Origin: DASQWC01 sp035640475
GTDB taxonomy: Bacteria > Actinomycetota > JAICYB01
DNA: 32,411 nt
NCBI GenBank assembly: GCA_035640475.1
Contig: DASQWC010000074.1
Span: 1-32,411 of the forward strand
Direction: 5' to 3'
The notes beneath the pieces are model-generated. The model did no database searches and had not been told where the DNA came from. It worked only from the letters and a program-made list of their open reading frames with translations. Positions within the stretch are counted from its first letter, which is position 1; each line of letters begins with the position of its first letter. The position numbers and the translations under genes are program-made. Shown here piece after piece: positions 1 through 6,075 of the stretch.

Positions 1-2
1 GG

Positions 3-749
3 GTCGGCAACAGGTCGGAGCTGATCGGACGCGCGGTCGGCAGCGCCGGCGGGTTCCTTCAGGGCGCGGTTCAGACCATGACGCTGTTGGTGATCGGATT
101 GATCGCCGGCTTCTACTTGCTCGTCGATCTCCCTCGGCTGCGCGCCGCCGCCCTGCGCTTGATCCCTCCCGACCGGCGCGAGGAGGCGAGGGCGCTCGCA
201 TCAAGCGTCGCGACGGCTATGGGCGGCTTCTTCCGAGGCCAGTTGCTCGTCGCGTTCATCGTCGGCGTCATGTCGTCCATCGGGCTGCGGATCATCGGTC
301 TTCCGTACTGGCTGGTGATCGGCTTCGTCGCCGGCGCCTTCAATCTCATTCCGCTCGTCGGCCCGTTCGTCGGCGCGATTCCCGCGATCGTGATCGCGGC
401 AGCCCTCAAGCCGCCGATCACGATCGTCTGGGTGATGGTCGTCATGCTCGTCGTCCAGCAGATCGACAACCATTTCATCTCGCCCAATGTCATGCGGCTG
501 ACGGTGCGGCTCCACCCCGTGACGGTCATGATCTCGCTGATCGCCGGCGCGACGCTGGCGGGCTTCTGGGGGATGCTCCTGGCCGTCCCGGTCGTGGCGT
601 CGGCCAAGGTCATCGCCGCGCACTTCTGGCGCACGAGAGTGCCTTGGGGACCAGAGGTCTTCGAGGAAACCTCCCGCCTCGAGACCAGCGGACCGGAGCA
701 GGTGGCCACTCCGGAGGTCGCCGTACCGCCTCCGAAGGCCCCCGAGTAG
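3..749 (+). CDS. AI-2E family transporter, C-terminal part (5' truncated by window)
   Basis: The frame is open from the first bases of the window, so this is the C-terminal ~248 residues of a longer protein (the family is usually 350-400 aa). Several hydrophobic helices are visible, with the conserved family run around GAFNLIPLVGPFVGAIP and a later IDNHFISPNVM segment. These are typical of the AI-2E/PurR-regulated permease family (PF01594). The tail after the last helix is hydrophilic and rich in Pro, Glu and Val. Members are polytopic inner-membrane proteins; a few export autoinducer-2 or act as Na+/H+ antiporters, but most have no known substrate. The next feature downstream is a riboswitch with its own terminator, so this gene is probably not part of the thrC-like operon. 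Family assignment is firm, substrate unknown. Confidence 0.9.
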   Translation, partial: VGNRSELIGRAVGSAGGFLQGAVQTMTLLVIGLIAGFYLLVDLPRLRAAALRLIPPDRREEARALASSVATAMGGFFRGQLLVAFIVGVMSSIGLRIIGLPYWLVIGFVAGAFNLIPLVGPFVGAIPAIVIAAALKPPITIVWVMVVMLVVQQIDNHFISPNVMRLTVRLHPVTVMISLIAGATLAGFWGMLLAVPVVASAKVIAAHFWRTRVPWGPEVFEETSRLETSGPEQVATPEVAVPPPKAPE

Positions 750-779
750 CCGGAACCGCTGTTATCTGGTTCCATAGAT

Positions 780-895
780 GTGCTCATCAAGAGGGGTGGA
801 GGGACCGGCCCGTTGAAGCCCCGGCAACCGACTCACCGCTAACCGCGGGGAGAGCAGGTGCTAACGCCGTCCCGAGCGTCGGGGACGATGAGTGG
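780..895 (+). promoter_or_regulatory. SAM-I (S-box) riboswitch
   Basis: The closing P1 helix is CTCATC (783-788) with GATGAG (887-892). Inside it the S-box core is intact: an AGGGA segment, TTGAAGCC, GGCAACC (823-829) and AGGTGCTAA (856-864), in the canonical order and spacing. The last stem before P1 is closed by GTCCC/GGGAC. A strong intrinsic terminator follows directly (912-941), as expected for a transcriptional OFF switch. The downstream genes are the threonine-synthase-like enzyme and a CysO-like sulfur carrier, so these should be switched off when S-adenosylmethionine is plentiful. Confidence 0.95.
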
Positions 896-911
896 AGACG
901 CGCGCTAAGCG

Positions 912-941
912 CGCCCCGTCGCTCAGGCGGCGGGGCGTTTT
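912..941 (+). terminator. Intrinsic terminator of the SAM riboswitch expression platform
   Basis: The stem is GCCCCGTCGC (913-922) with GCGGCGGGGC (927-936), including one G-U pair and a TCAG loop. It can be extended by C912-G937 and is followed by TTTT. A second, partly overlapping hairpin, GCGCGC-TAA-GCGCGC (900-914), shares bases with the 5' arm and could compete with it. The position, about 20 nt after the P1 helix, fits SAM-dependent premature termination. Confidence 0.85.
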
Positions 942-970
942 GCTTTGCAGGGGGTCCGGGGAGTAGCACA

Positions 971-1019
971 GCCCCGGCCTCGGCCAGCGGTACCGCACCG
1001 CGGAGGTTCCGGCCGGGGC
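971..1019 (+). other. Second GC-rich hairpin in the leader of the thrC-like operon
   Basis: GCCCCGGCC (971-979) is perfectly complementary to GGCCGGGGC (1011-1019), giving a 9-bp stem around a 31-nt loop that may fold further. It is followed by GTTGTGC, which is too poor in T to be a convincing terminator. It lies between the riboswitch terminator and the Shine-Dalgarno GGAGG at 1043-1047. Function unknown; it could be a weak second attenuator or only a stable leader stem. Confidence 0.45.
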
Positions 1020-1051
1020 GTTGTGCGGTCCCCCGGTCGACTGGAGGACGA

Positions 1052-2305
1052 GTGGCACAGATCGAGAGACTGAAGTGCCGGGAGTGCGCGCGGACCTACG
1101 ACGTCGCTCCCGTCCACGTGTGCGAGTTCTGTTTCGGCCCCCTGGAAGCCGATTACGACTACGAAGCGATCGCGTCGGAGATCAGTCGCGAAAGCATCGC
1201 GTCCGGTCCGCGCTCGATCTGGCGGTATGTCGACCTGCTCCCCGTCGGCGAGGACGTGCCGCGTGTCGACCTCGGCGCCGGGTATACGCCGCTCGTGCCG
1301 GCGCCGCGCTTGGGAGCGGAGCTCGGCATCTCCGATCTCTGGCTGAAGAACGACACAGTGAACCCGACGTTCTCGTTCAAGGACCGCGTCGTCTCCGTGG
1401 CGCTCACGAAGGCAAGGGAGTTCGGCTTCAAAGTCGCGGCGTGCGGTTCGACCGGCAATCTCGCCAACGCCGTCGCGGCTCACGCCGCGAAGGTCGGGAT
1501 GGAGGCGTGCGTGTTCATTCCGGCCGATCTCGAGCTCGGCAAGATCGTCTCGACGGCCGTCTACGGGGCGAGGATCGTCGCGATCAAGGGCAACTACGAC
1601 GAGGTGAACCGGCTGTGTGCCGAGGTCGCCGACGCCTACCAGTGGGCCTTCGTCAACACCAACGTGCGGGCGTTCTACTCCGAGGGCTCGAAGACGCTCG
1701 CCTTCGAGTTCGTCGAGCAGCTCGGTTGGGCGTACCCCGACCACGTCGTCGTTCCGATCGGATCCGGCTCGCAGATCGTGAAAGTGCGCAAGGGACTGGA
1801 AGAGCTGCACACCGTCGGATTGATGCCGGACGCGCCGCACACGATGGTGCACGGCGCGCAAGCGGTCGGCTGCTCGCCGGTTGCACAGGCATACCGAGAC
1901 GGCATCGACCATGTCCGTCCACAAAAGCCGGACACGATCGCGAAGTCGATCGCCATCGGGAACCCGGCCGACGGGCTGTACGCCCTACGTGCCGCCAAGG
2001 AGACCGGTGGGCGCATCGACATGGTCACCGACGGCGAAGTGATCGAGGCGATGCTCCTGCTCGCCCGCACCGAGGGGATCTTCACCGAGACGGCCGGCGG
2101 CGTCACCGTCGGCGTGCTCGCGAAGCTCGCGGCCGCGGGCGCCTTCGGGCCGAACGAGCGTGTGGTTGCGCTCATCACCGGCATGGGGCTCAAGACCATC
2201 GAGCACGTCCAGAATCAAGCCCGGCCGACGGTTACGATCACTCCGTCCTTGGACGAGTTCGAGGAGAAGGTCGAGCTCGGCCTCATTCCGAAAGGGAGCC
2301 GATGA
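1052..2305 (+). CDS. Threonine-synthase-family PLP enzyme under SAM riboswitch control
   Basis: The 417-aa protein starts at GTG 1052, four bases after GGAGG. An N-terminal zinc ribbon (C9xxC12 and C24xxC27) precedes a fold-type II PLP domain. The Schiff-base lysine is K110 in NPTFSFKDR, and the cofactor loop is GSTGNLANA. The segment EGSKTLAFEFVEQLG and the late TGMGLKT match the threonine synthase family, although many members read EGQKT and TGNGLK. Threonine synthase converts O-phosphohomoserine to threonine in the cytosol. The context argues for a different or additional role: it is controlled by a SAM riboswitch and overlaps (ATGA) a CysO-like sulfur carrier gene, while no other threonine genes (hom, thrB) are nearby. 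A plausible alternative is a homocysteine synthase using O-phosphohomoserine and a protein thiocarboxylate. Family certain, reaction uncertain. Confidence 0.9.
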   Translation: MAQIERLKCRECARTYDVAPVHVCEFCFGPLEADYDYEAIASEISRESIASGPRSIWRYVDLLPVGEDVPRVDLGAGYTPLVPAPRLGAELGISDLWLKNDTVNPTFSFKDRVVSVALTKAREFGFKVAACGSTGNLANAVAAHAAKVGMEACVFIPADLELGKIVSTAVYGARIVAIKGNYDEVNRLCAEVADAYQWAFVNTNVRAFYSEGSKTLAFEFVEQLGWAYPDHVVVPIGSGSQIVKVRKGLEELHTVGLMPDAPHTMVHGAQAVGCSPVAQAYRDGIDHVRPQKPDTIAKSIAIGNPADGLYALRAAKETGGRIDMVTDGEVIEAMLLLARTEGIFTETAGGVTVGVLAKLAAAGAFGPNERVVALITGMGLKTIEHVQNQARPTVTITPSLDEFEEKVELGLIPKGSR

Positions 2306-2583
2306 GCGTGAAGGTTCGCATCCCAACGCCGTTGCGCAAGCTGACAAAGGATCGGGCGGAGGTCGAGGCGGACGGAGGCACGATCCGCGCGATCGTCGAC
2401 GATCTGGAAAAGCAGTTCCCCGGCTTCAAGGAACGGATGTGCGACGAGCAGGGAGAGCTTCGTCGCTTCGTGAACGTCTACGTCGGCGAAGAGGACATCC
2501 GGTTCCTCGATGGTTTGGAGACCGAGATCCCGCAGGGTGAGCTCGTCTCGATCATTCCCGCAGTAGCCGGCGGCTCGCCCTAG
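2302..2583 (+). CDS. CysO/MoaD/ThiS-like ubiquitin-fold sulfur carrier protein
   Basis: The 93-aa protein starts at ATG 2302, overlapping the stop of the PLP enzyme gene (ATGA), so the two are translationally coupled. The sequence has the beta-grasp pattern of the MoaD/ThiS family and closely resembles mycobacterial CysO as I know it: an early VRIPTPLRKLT stretch, FVNVYVGEEDIRFLDGL in the middle and IIPAVAGG near the end. CysO carries sulfur as a C-terminal Gly-Gly thiocarboxylate and donates it to a PLP enzyme (CysM) to make cysteine. Here the Gly90-Gly91 pair is followed by Ser-Pro, so a JAMM-type protease such as Mec would have to trim it before activation by a ThiF/MoeZ-type E1. Neither enzyme is in the window. 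The likely partner is the coupled PLP enzyme. Confidence 0.88.
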   Translation: MSVKVRIPTPLRKLTKDRAEVEADGGTIRAIVDDLEKQFPGFKERMCDEQGELRRFVNVYVGEEDIRFLDGLETEIPQGELVSIIPAVAGGSP

Positions 2584-2609
2584 ACGCACTCGTCGAACGG
2601 GACTACGAT

Positions 2610-2633
2610 CGCCCCGAAGGGGGCGGTTGTTCT
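2610..2633 (+). terminator. Probable terminator of the thrC-like/sulfur-carrier operon
   Basis: CGCCCC (2610-2615) pairs with GGGGCG (2620-2625) around a GAAG tetraloop, followed by GTTGTTCT. The stem is short and the T tract interrupted, so this is a moderate candidate. The rest of the 167-bp gap up to the next gene shows nothing else I recognise. Confidence 0.5.
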
Positions 2634-2750
2634 GCTCCAGCGCTTGCCATCCAAGGAGCAATCGGGCCTCCCACAGAGGCCTCGTCCCCACACACGTGAT
2701 CCCCCGATGCTCCGTTCTCTGCGCAACCGTTGCGAACGAAAGGGGCAGAG

Positions 2751-3143
2751 ATGGCCGACCATCCGAATGTCCAACGGCTGCGGGACGGCTATGCGGCGTT
2801 CGCCCGGGGCGATCTCGACACCGTCAAAGAGCTGTGGACGGACGACGTCGTCTGGCACGTGGGAGGACAAAGCCCGCTCGCCGGTGACTACAAAGGTCAG
2901 GACGAGATCATTGCGTTCTTCGGCAAGACGTTCGAACAGACCGGCGGAACCTTGCAAATCGACCTCCACGATGTGCTGGGCAACGACGAACACGCAGTCG
3001 CACTCGTCACGCTCAAGGCGAAAAGGGACGGGAAGTCGCTCGAGATGAATGCCGTTCACGTGTTCGAGCTTCGTGACGGGAAGACGGCCGAGTTCTGGGC
3101 GTTCAACGAGGACGACCGCAGAGCCGACGAGTTCTGGGAGTAG
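2751..3143 (+). CDS. SnoaL-like / NTF2-superfamily protein
   Basis: The 130-aa protein resembles the SnoaL-like branch of the NTF2 superfamily. Its features are an early RLRDGYAAFARGDLDTVKEL helix pair, the strand VVWHVGG, the loop SPLAGDYKG, and a C-terminal NAVHVFELRDGKTAEFWAF strand pair. The fold is an alpha+beta cone with an internal pocket; members include isomerases, cyclases and many uncharacterised proteins. I chose ATG 2751 because AAAGGGG ends seven bases upstream; an in-frame TTG at 2730 has no ribosome site. It lies 14 bp before a GYD-domain gene and is probably co-transcribed with it. No specific substrate can be proposed. Confidence 0.85.
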   Translation: MADHPNVQRLRDGYAAFARGDLDTVKELWTDDVVWHVGGQSPLAGDYKGQDEIIAFFGKTFEQTGGTLQIDLHDVLGNDEHAVALVTLKAKRDGKSLEMNAVHVFELRDGKTAEFWAFNEDDRRADEFWE

Positions 3144-3157
3144 AAAGGGGCCACGAG

Positions 3158-3484
3158 ATGCCGAAGTATCTGCTTGTCGCGAGCTATACCCCTGAGGGAG
3201 CCAAGGGTCTTCTCAAGGACGGCGGCTCCAAGCGTAAGAAGATGGCGACGAAGACGCTTGAGAGCATCGGCGGCAGCGTCGAGGCCTTCTACTTCGCGTT
3301 CGGTTCGGACGACGCGTACGTGATCTACGACGCGCCGGACAACGCGAGCAGCGCCGCCGCCAGCTTGGTCGTTGCGGCAAGCGGAGCAATAAAGGCTCGG
3401 ACGATTCCATTGCTGACGCCAGAAGACATCGACGACGCGGCGAAGAAGTCGAAGGACATCGACTACACGCCGCCCGGCAAGTAG
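3158..3484 (+). CDS. GYD domain protein
   Basis: This small 108-aa protein matches the GYD family (PF08734), ferredoxin-like-fold proteins of unknown function. Visible marks are the N-terminal strand YLLVASYTPEGAKGLL, the middle GGSVEAFYFAFGSDDAYVIYD and the C-terminal ARTIPLLTPEDID. The start is ATG 3158 after GAAAGGGG. It follows the SnoaL-like gene by 14 bp. It ends 11 bp from the stop of the convergent small membrane protein gene. Role unknown; the family is common in Actinobacteria and Proteobacteria. Confidence 0.85.
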   Translation: MPKYLLVASYTPEGAKGLLKDGGSKRKKMATKTLESIGGSVEAFYFAFGSDDAYVIYDAPDNASSAAASLVVAASGAIKARTIPLLTPEDIDDAAKKSKDIDYTPPGK

Positions 3485-3494
3485 CGCTTCGGCG

Positions 3495-3845
3495 TTAGCG
3501 CCGCCGCGCAGCCGCCGCCTTGGACGCCCGGCGGCGGCTGCTCGAAACGGCCTGGTTCACATCGAGCAACGTCGCTTCGATTCGCCCAAGGCGCTTGCGA
3601 TCCGAGCGCAGGTCCTCGCTGATCAACAGGCCGATGCCGACCAGCGCGGCCGTCAGACCTCCGACGCCCCCGGACGCCAGGTAGGACATCTGCCGCGCGA
3701 CGTCCGGCTCGCCGGAAACGCCGATCCACCCGAGAACGATGAACAAGGCGCCGACCGCGACCAGCACCCAGCCGAGCACCGTTCGCCAGCGGACGCGAAG
3801 GACGTCGGCCGCCGACTCTTGCGCCTTCTGTCCGTTGTTGGTCAT
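3495..3845 (-). CDS. Small two-helix membrane protein, unknown function
   Basis: The 116-aa protein starts at the ATG ending at 3845, with an excellent ribosome site (AAGGAGG) six bases upstream. There are two hydrophobic segments: TVLGWVLVAVGALFIVLGWI (about residues 22-41) and GGVGGLTAALVGIGLLI (about 58-75). The cytosolic tail is basic and contains a short heptad-like stretch (DRKRLGRIEATLLDVN) and a very Arg/Lys/Ala-rich end. It begins 20 bp after the stop of the anchored secreted protein gene and is probably the last cistron of the liv-type operon. I do not recognise a family. Confidence 0.75.
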   Translation of the reverse strand: MTNNGQKAQESAADVLRVRWRTVLGWVLVAVGALFIVLGWIGVSGEPDVARQMSYLASGGVGGLTAALVGIGLLISEDLRSDRKRLGRIEATLLDVNQAVSSSRRRASKAAAARRR

Positions 3846-3865
3846 GAGCAACCTCCTTGTGATCG

Positions 3866-5362
3866 CTACGGGGATGAGGCGGCGCGCAGGACGAACCGCC
3901 CGGCCACGCCGAGAACAAGCAGCAACGCGATGACGCCGTACAGGATCCGGATGCGTCGCGCGACGCCCGGGTCGAGCCCTTGCGAGCTGACCGGCTGCGC
4001 TTCGGACGGTGCCGCCTCGTAGGCGGCGTCGCCGATGGCCGTCGGTGCCGCACCGGGGACACGGATCGTCCGCGTCTCCAGACCGCCGCCGCCGGTGAAG
4101 TCGAGCGGCACGATGACGGCGGGGAGCTCCCCGGCTCCCGGCAGCGGTGACAAGCGCGCCGATGCGTTGGTGAAGCCCAGCGCGATCGTCAGCTCGAAGT
4201 TGCGGTTGAAGAACGGGCACCCAGCCGGCGGCGGCACCGACTGCTCGACCTGAACCCGCTGGGGCATGGCCGGAAGGGGTACCTGTCCGTAGAGCGGGTT
4301 CGGCTGGTCGACGGCCACGCGTGTGATCTCCTGGTTCAGCGCGTTGTCCTCGGCGGCCGCGCACATCGCGTTCTTTCCGGCGATGAGCGGCTCCGGGACG
4401 TCCTCCTCGACCCGCTCGCGCAGGACACGAACAAGCAGCCCGCCGGTTGCCGCGTCGACGAACTCTCCGGTGGCGTCGACGGACTCACGTCCCTGCGAAG
4501 CTCGCACCTCGATGCCTTCTGCCCGCAGCGCATCGTTCAGGTCGTCGGTCCCGCTGTCGCCCCGGGCGTGCATGCCCTGGTCGTCGATGACGACGGGCGT
4601 GTCACCAAAACGCGCGCCGAGGATGCGGAGTGTGCTCTCGCCGTCCGAATGATCGCGATCGCCGCCGGCGTTTGCCACGGATCGTGCTTCGATCATGTCG
4701 ATGTGCAGGTCGGAGCCGATGGTGATGTCGCGTGCGATGAAGACCGACTCGACGACGCTTCGTCCGTCGAGAAATCGTGCGTGTGTTGCGGTCTTGGCTT
4801 CCGTCGCCTCGACGAGTCCCGGGTAGTCGAACCGCGCACCCCGCGCACCGCCCCGGGAGCTCAGCTCGTCGCTCTCGGACGTCGACTCGCCGATTCCCGC
4901 CGGCGCGCCGTCGAAGACCTCGAAAAAGCCCCGGCAGGCGTCGGGACCGAACAACTGACCACAGCCGTCGGCGAAGCTCTCGATCATGAAGTTCGAGCTG
5001 GACCCGTTGGATTTGTGCGGTGGGTTCGGCCACTGGCTCTCGCTGATCCCGAAGCCGCCGCGTTCTTGCGGTTGCAGGCCGTAGAGCCAGGCGAACGCGT
5101 CGAGGAGGAAGCCCGGCCAGATCGCACCGGACAGCCCGTGACTGGATTGGTTGTCAAAGGACGACTCGCTGTACAGCGGCCAGATGTCGAAATCCGGATC
5201 GACGTTTGCCACGGCGACGGCCGCAGCGGCGAGTCCGGCTCCCGACGCAATGACCTCATCCGCCGAGCGGGGCGCAGACACTGCGCGCGCCGCGGCGAAC
5301 GGAGCGAGCGCGATGGCGGCGGCCACCGATGCGGCCGCGAGGCGCCGTGCGCGATTTCTCAT
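3866..5362 (-). CDS. Secreted protein with C-terminal membrane anchor, unknown function, in liv operon
   Basis: The 498-aa protein has an N-terminal signal peptide (MRNRARRLAAASVAAAIAL, then a run of Ala). A long extracellular region follows, with four scattered cysteines in two local pairs: GCGQLFGPDAC near residue 134 and two further on. A single C-terminal helix (ILYGVIALLLVLGVAGRFVL) with a short basic-hydrophobic tail closes the protein. The start ATG (ending at 5362) overlaps the stop of the livF-like gene by four bases, and GGGAGA lies upstream, so it is translated as part of the ABC operon. I recognise no catalytic motif or named domain. It could be an accessory surface protein of the transporter, or an unrelated protein carried in the operon. 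Being secreted and membrane-anchored is well supported; function is open. Confidence 0.8.
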   Translation of the reverse strand: MRNRARRLAAASVAAAIALAPFAAARAVSAPRSADEVIASGAGLAAAAVAVANVDPDFDIWPLYSESSFDNQSSHGLSGAIWPGFLLDAFAWLYGLQPQERGGFGISESQWPNPPHKSNGSSSNFMIESFADGCGQLFGPDACRGFFEVFDGAPAGIGESTSESDELSSRGGARGARFDYPGLVEATEAKTATHARFLDGRSVVESVFIARDITIGSDLHIDMIEARSVANAGGDRDHSDGESTLRILGARFGDTPVVIDDQGMHARGDSGTDDLNDALRAEGIEVRASQGRESVDATGEFVDAATGGLLVRVLRERVEEDVPEPLIAGKNAMCAAAEDNALNQEITRVAVDQPNPLYGQVPLPAMPQRVQVEQSVPPPAGCPFFNRNFELTIALGFTNASARLSPLPGAGELPAVIVPLDFTGGGGLETRTIRVPGAAPTAIGDAAYEAAPSEAQPVSSQGLDPGVARRIRILYGVIALLLVLGVAGRFVLRAASSP

Positions 5363-6075
5363 GGGCTTCTCCCGAGATAGACGTCCACGAGCCGTTTGCG
5401 ATTTCTGACCAGGGGGGAGGGAGATCCTTCGTAGGTGATTGTACCTTTCTGCAGCACGTAGGCACGGTCCGCGCCGCGCAGTGCGAGCGCTGCGTGTTGC
5501 TCGACGACGAGGATGCCGAGACCTTCTGCACGCAACTGATCGAAGAGATCGAAGAGGTGCGCTGCGATCGCCGGTGCGAGCCCGTGCGACGGCTCGTCCA
5601 CCAAGAGCAGCTTCGGTCGCGCGATGAGGGCTCGAGCGAGCGCGAGCATCTGCTGCTCGCCCCCGGAGAGAACACCGGCGCGGGAGTCGAGCCGTTCCTT
5701 CAACGCAGGAAACGACTCGAGCACGGCGTCGACCTCGGTCCGGCGAGTGACTCGCTCGCGCCGGCGGGTGTAGAGGCCGACGAGCAGATTCTGCTCGACG
5801 GTGAGCCGCGGGAAGATGCCGCGACCTTCGGGGATGTGTCCGACGCCGTTCGCCGCGAAGTGCTCGGCCGGCCGTCCGGTCGCGTCGGTTCCGTCGAGGC
5901 GCACCGATCCTTCCGAGGGACGACGCAATCCGGACAATACGCGCAGCATCGTCGTCTTGCCGGCGCCGTTCGGCCCGAGCAGGACGACGAGCTCGCCGGG
6001 CTCGACCTCGACCGACGTGCGCGTGAGCGCCTGTACGCGCCCGTAGCGAACCGTGACGTTACGCGCGGCGAGCAA
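5359..6075 (-). CDS. livF: ABC transporter ATP-binding protein, LivF type
   Basis: The 238-aa ATPase carries Walker A GPNGAGKT (about residues 34-41), the Q-loop region, the signature LSGGEQQ (about 140), Walker B LLLVDEP and a C-terminal VVEQHAALAL H-loop. The segment GVGHIPEGRGIFPRLTVEQN is typical of LivF rather than LivG. It energises uptake of branched-chain amino acids or related substrates (amides, urea, aromatic acids use the same family). The start is TTG (ending at 6075), seven bases after GAGGAG; translation begins inside the last 17 bp of the livM-livG fusion gene. Its stop overlaps the start of the secreted-protein gene. Confidence 0.93.
   Translation of the reverse strand: MLAARNVTVRYGRVQALTRTSVEVEPGELVVLLGPNGAGKTTMLRVLSGLRRPSEGSVRLDGTDATGRPAEHFAANGVGHIPEGRGIFPRLTVEQNLLVGLYTRRRERVTRRTEVDAVLESFPALKERLDSRAGVLSGGEQQMLALARALIARPKLLLVDEPSHGLAPAIAAHLFDLFDQLRAEGLGILVVEQHAALALRGADRAYVLQKGTITYEGSPSPLVRNRKRLVDVYLGRSP

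Noticed and set aside
3485..3510. Possible terminator between the convergent GYD and membrane protein genes
   Set aside because: Only short imperfect GCGC pairs are present and no T run follows on either strand.
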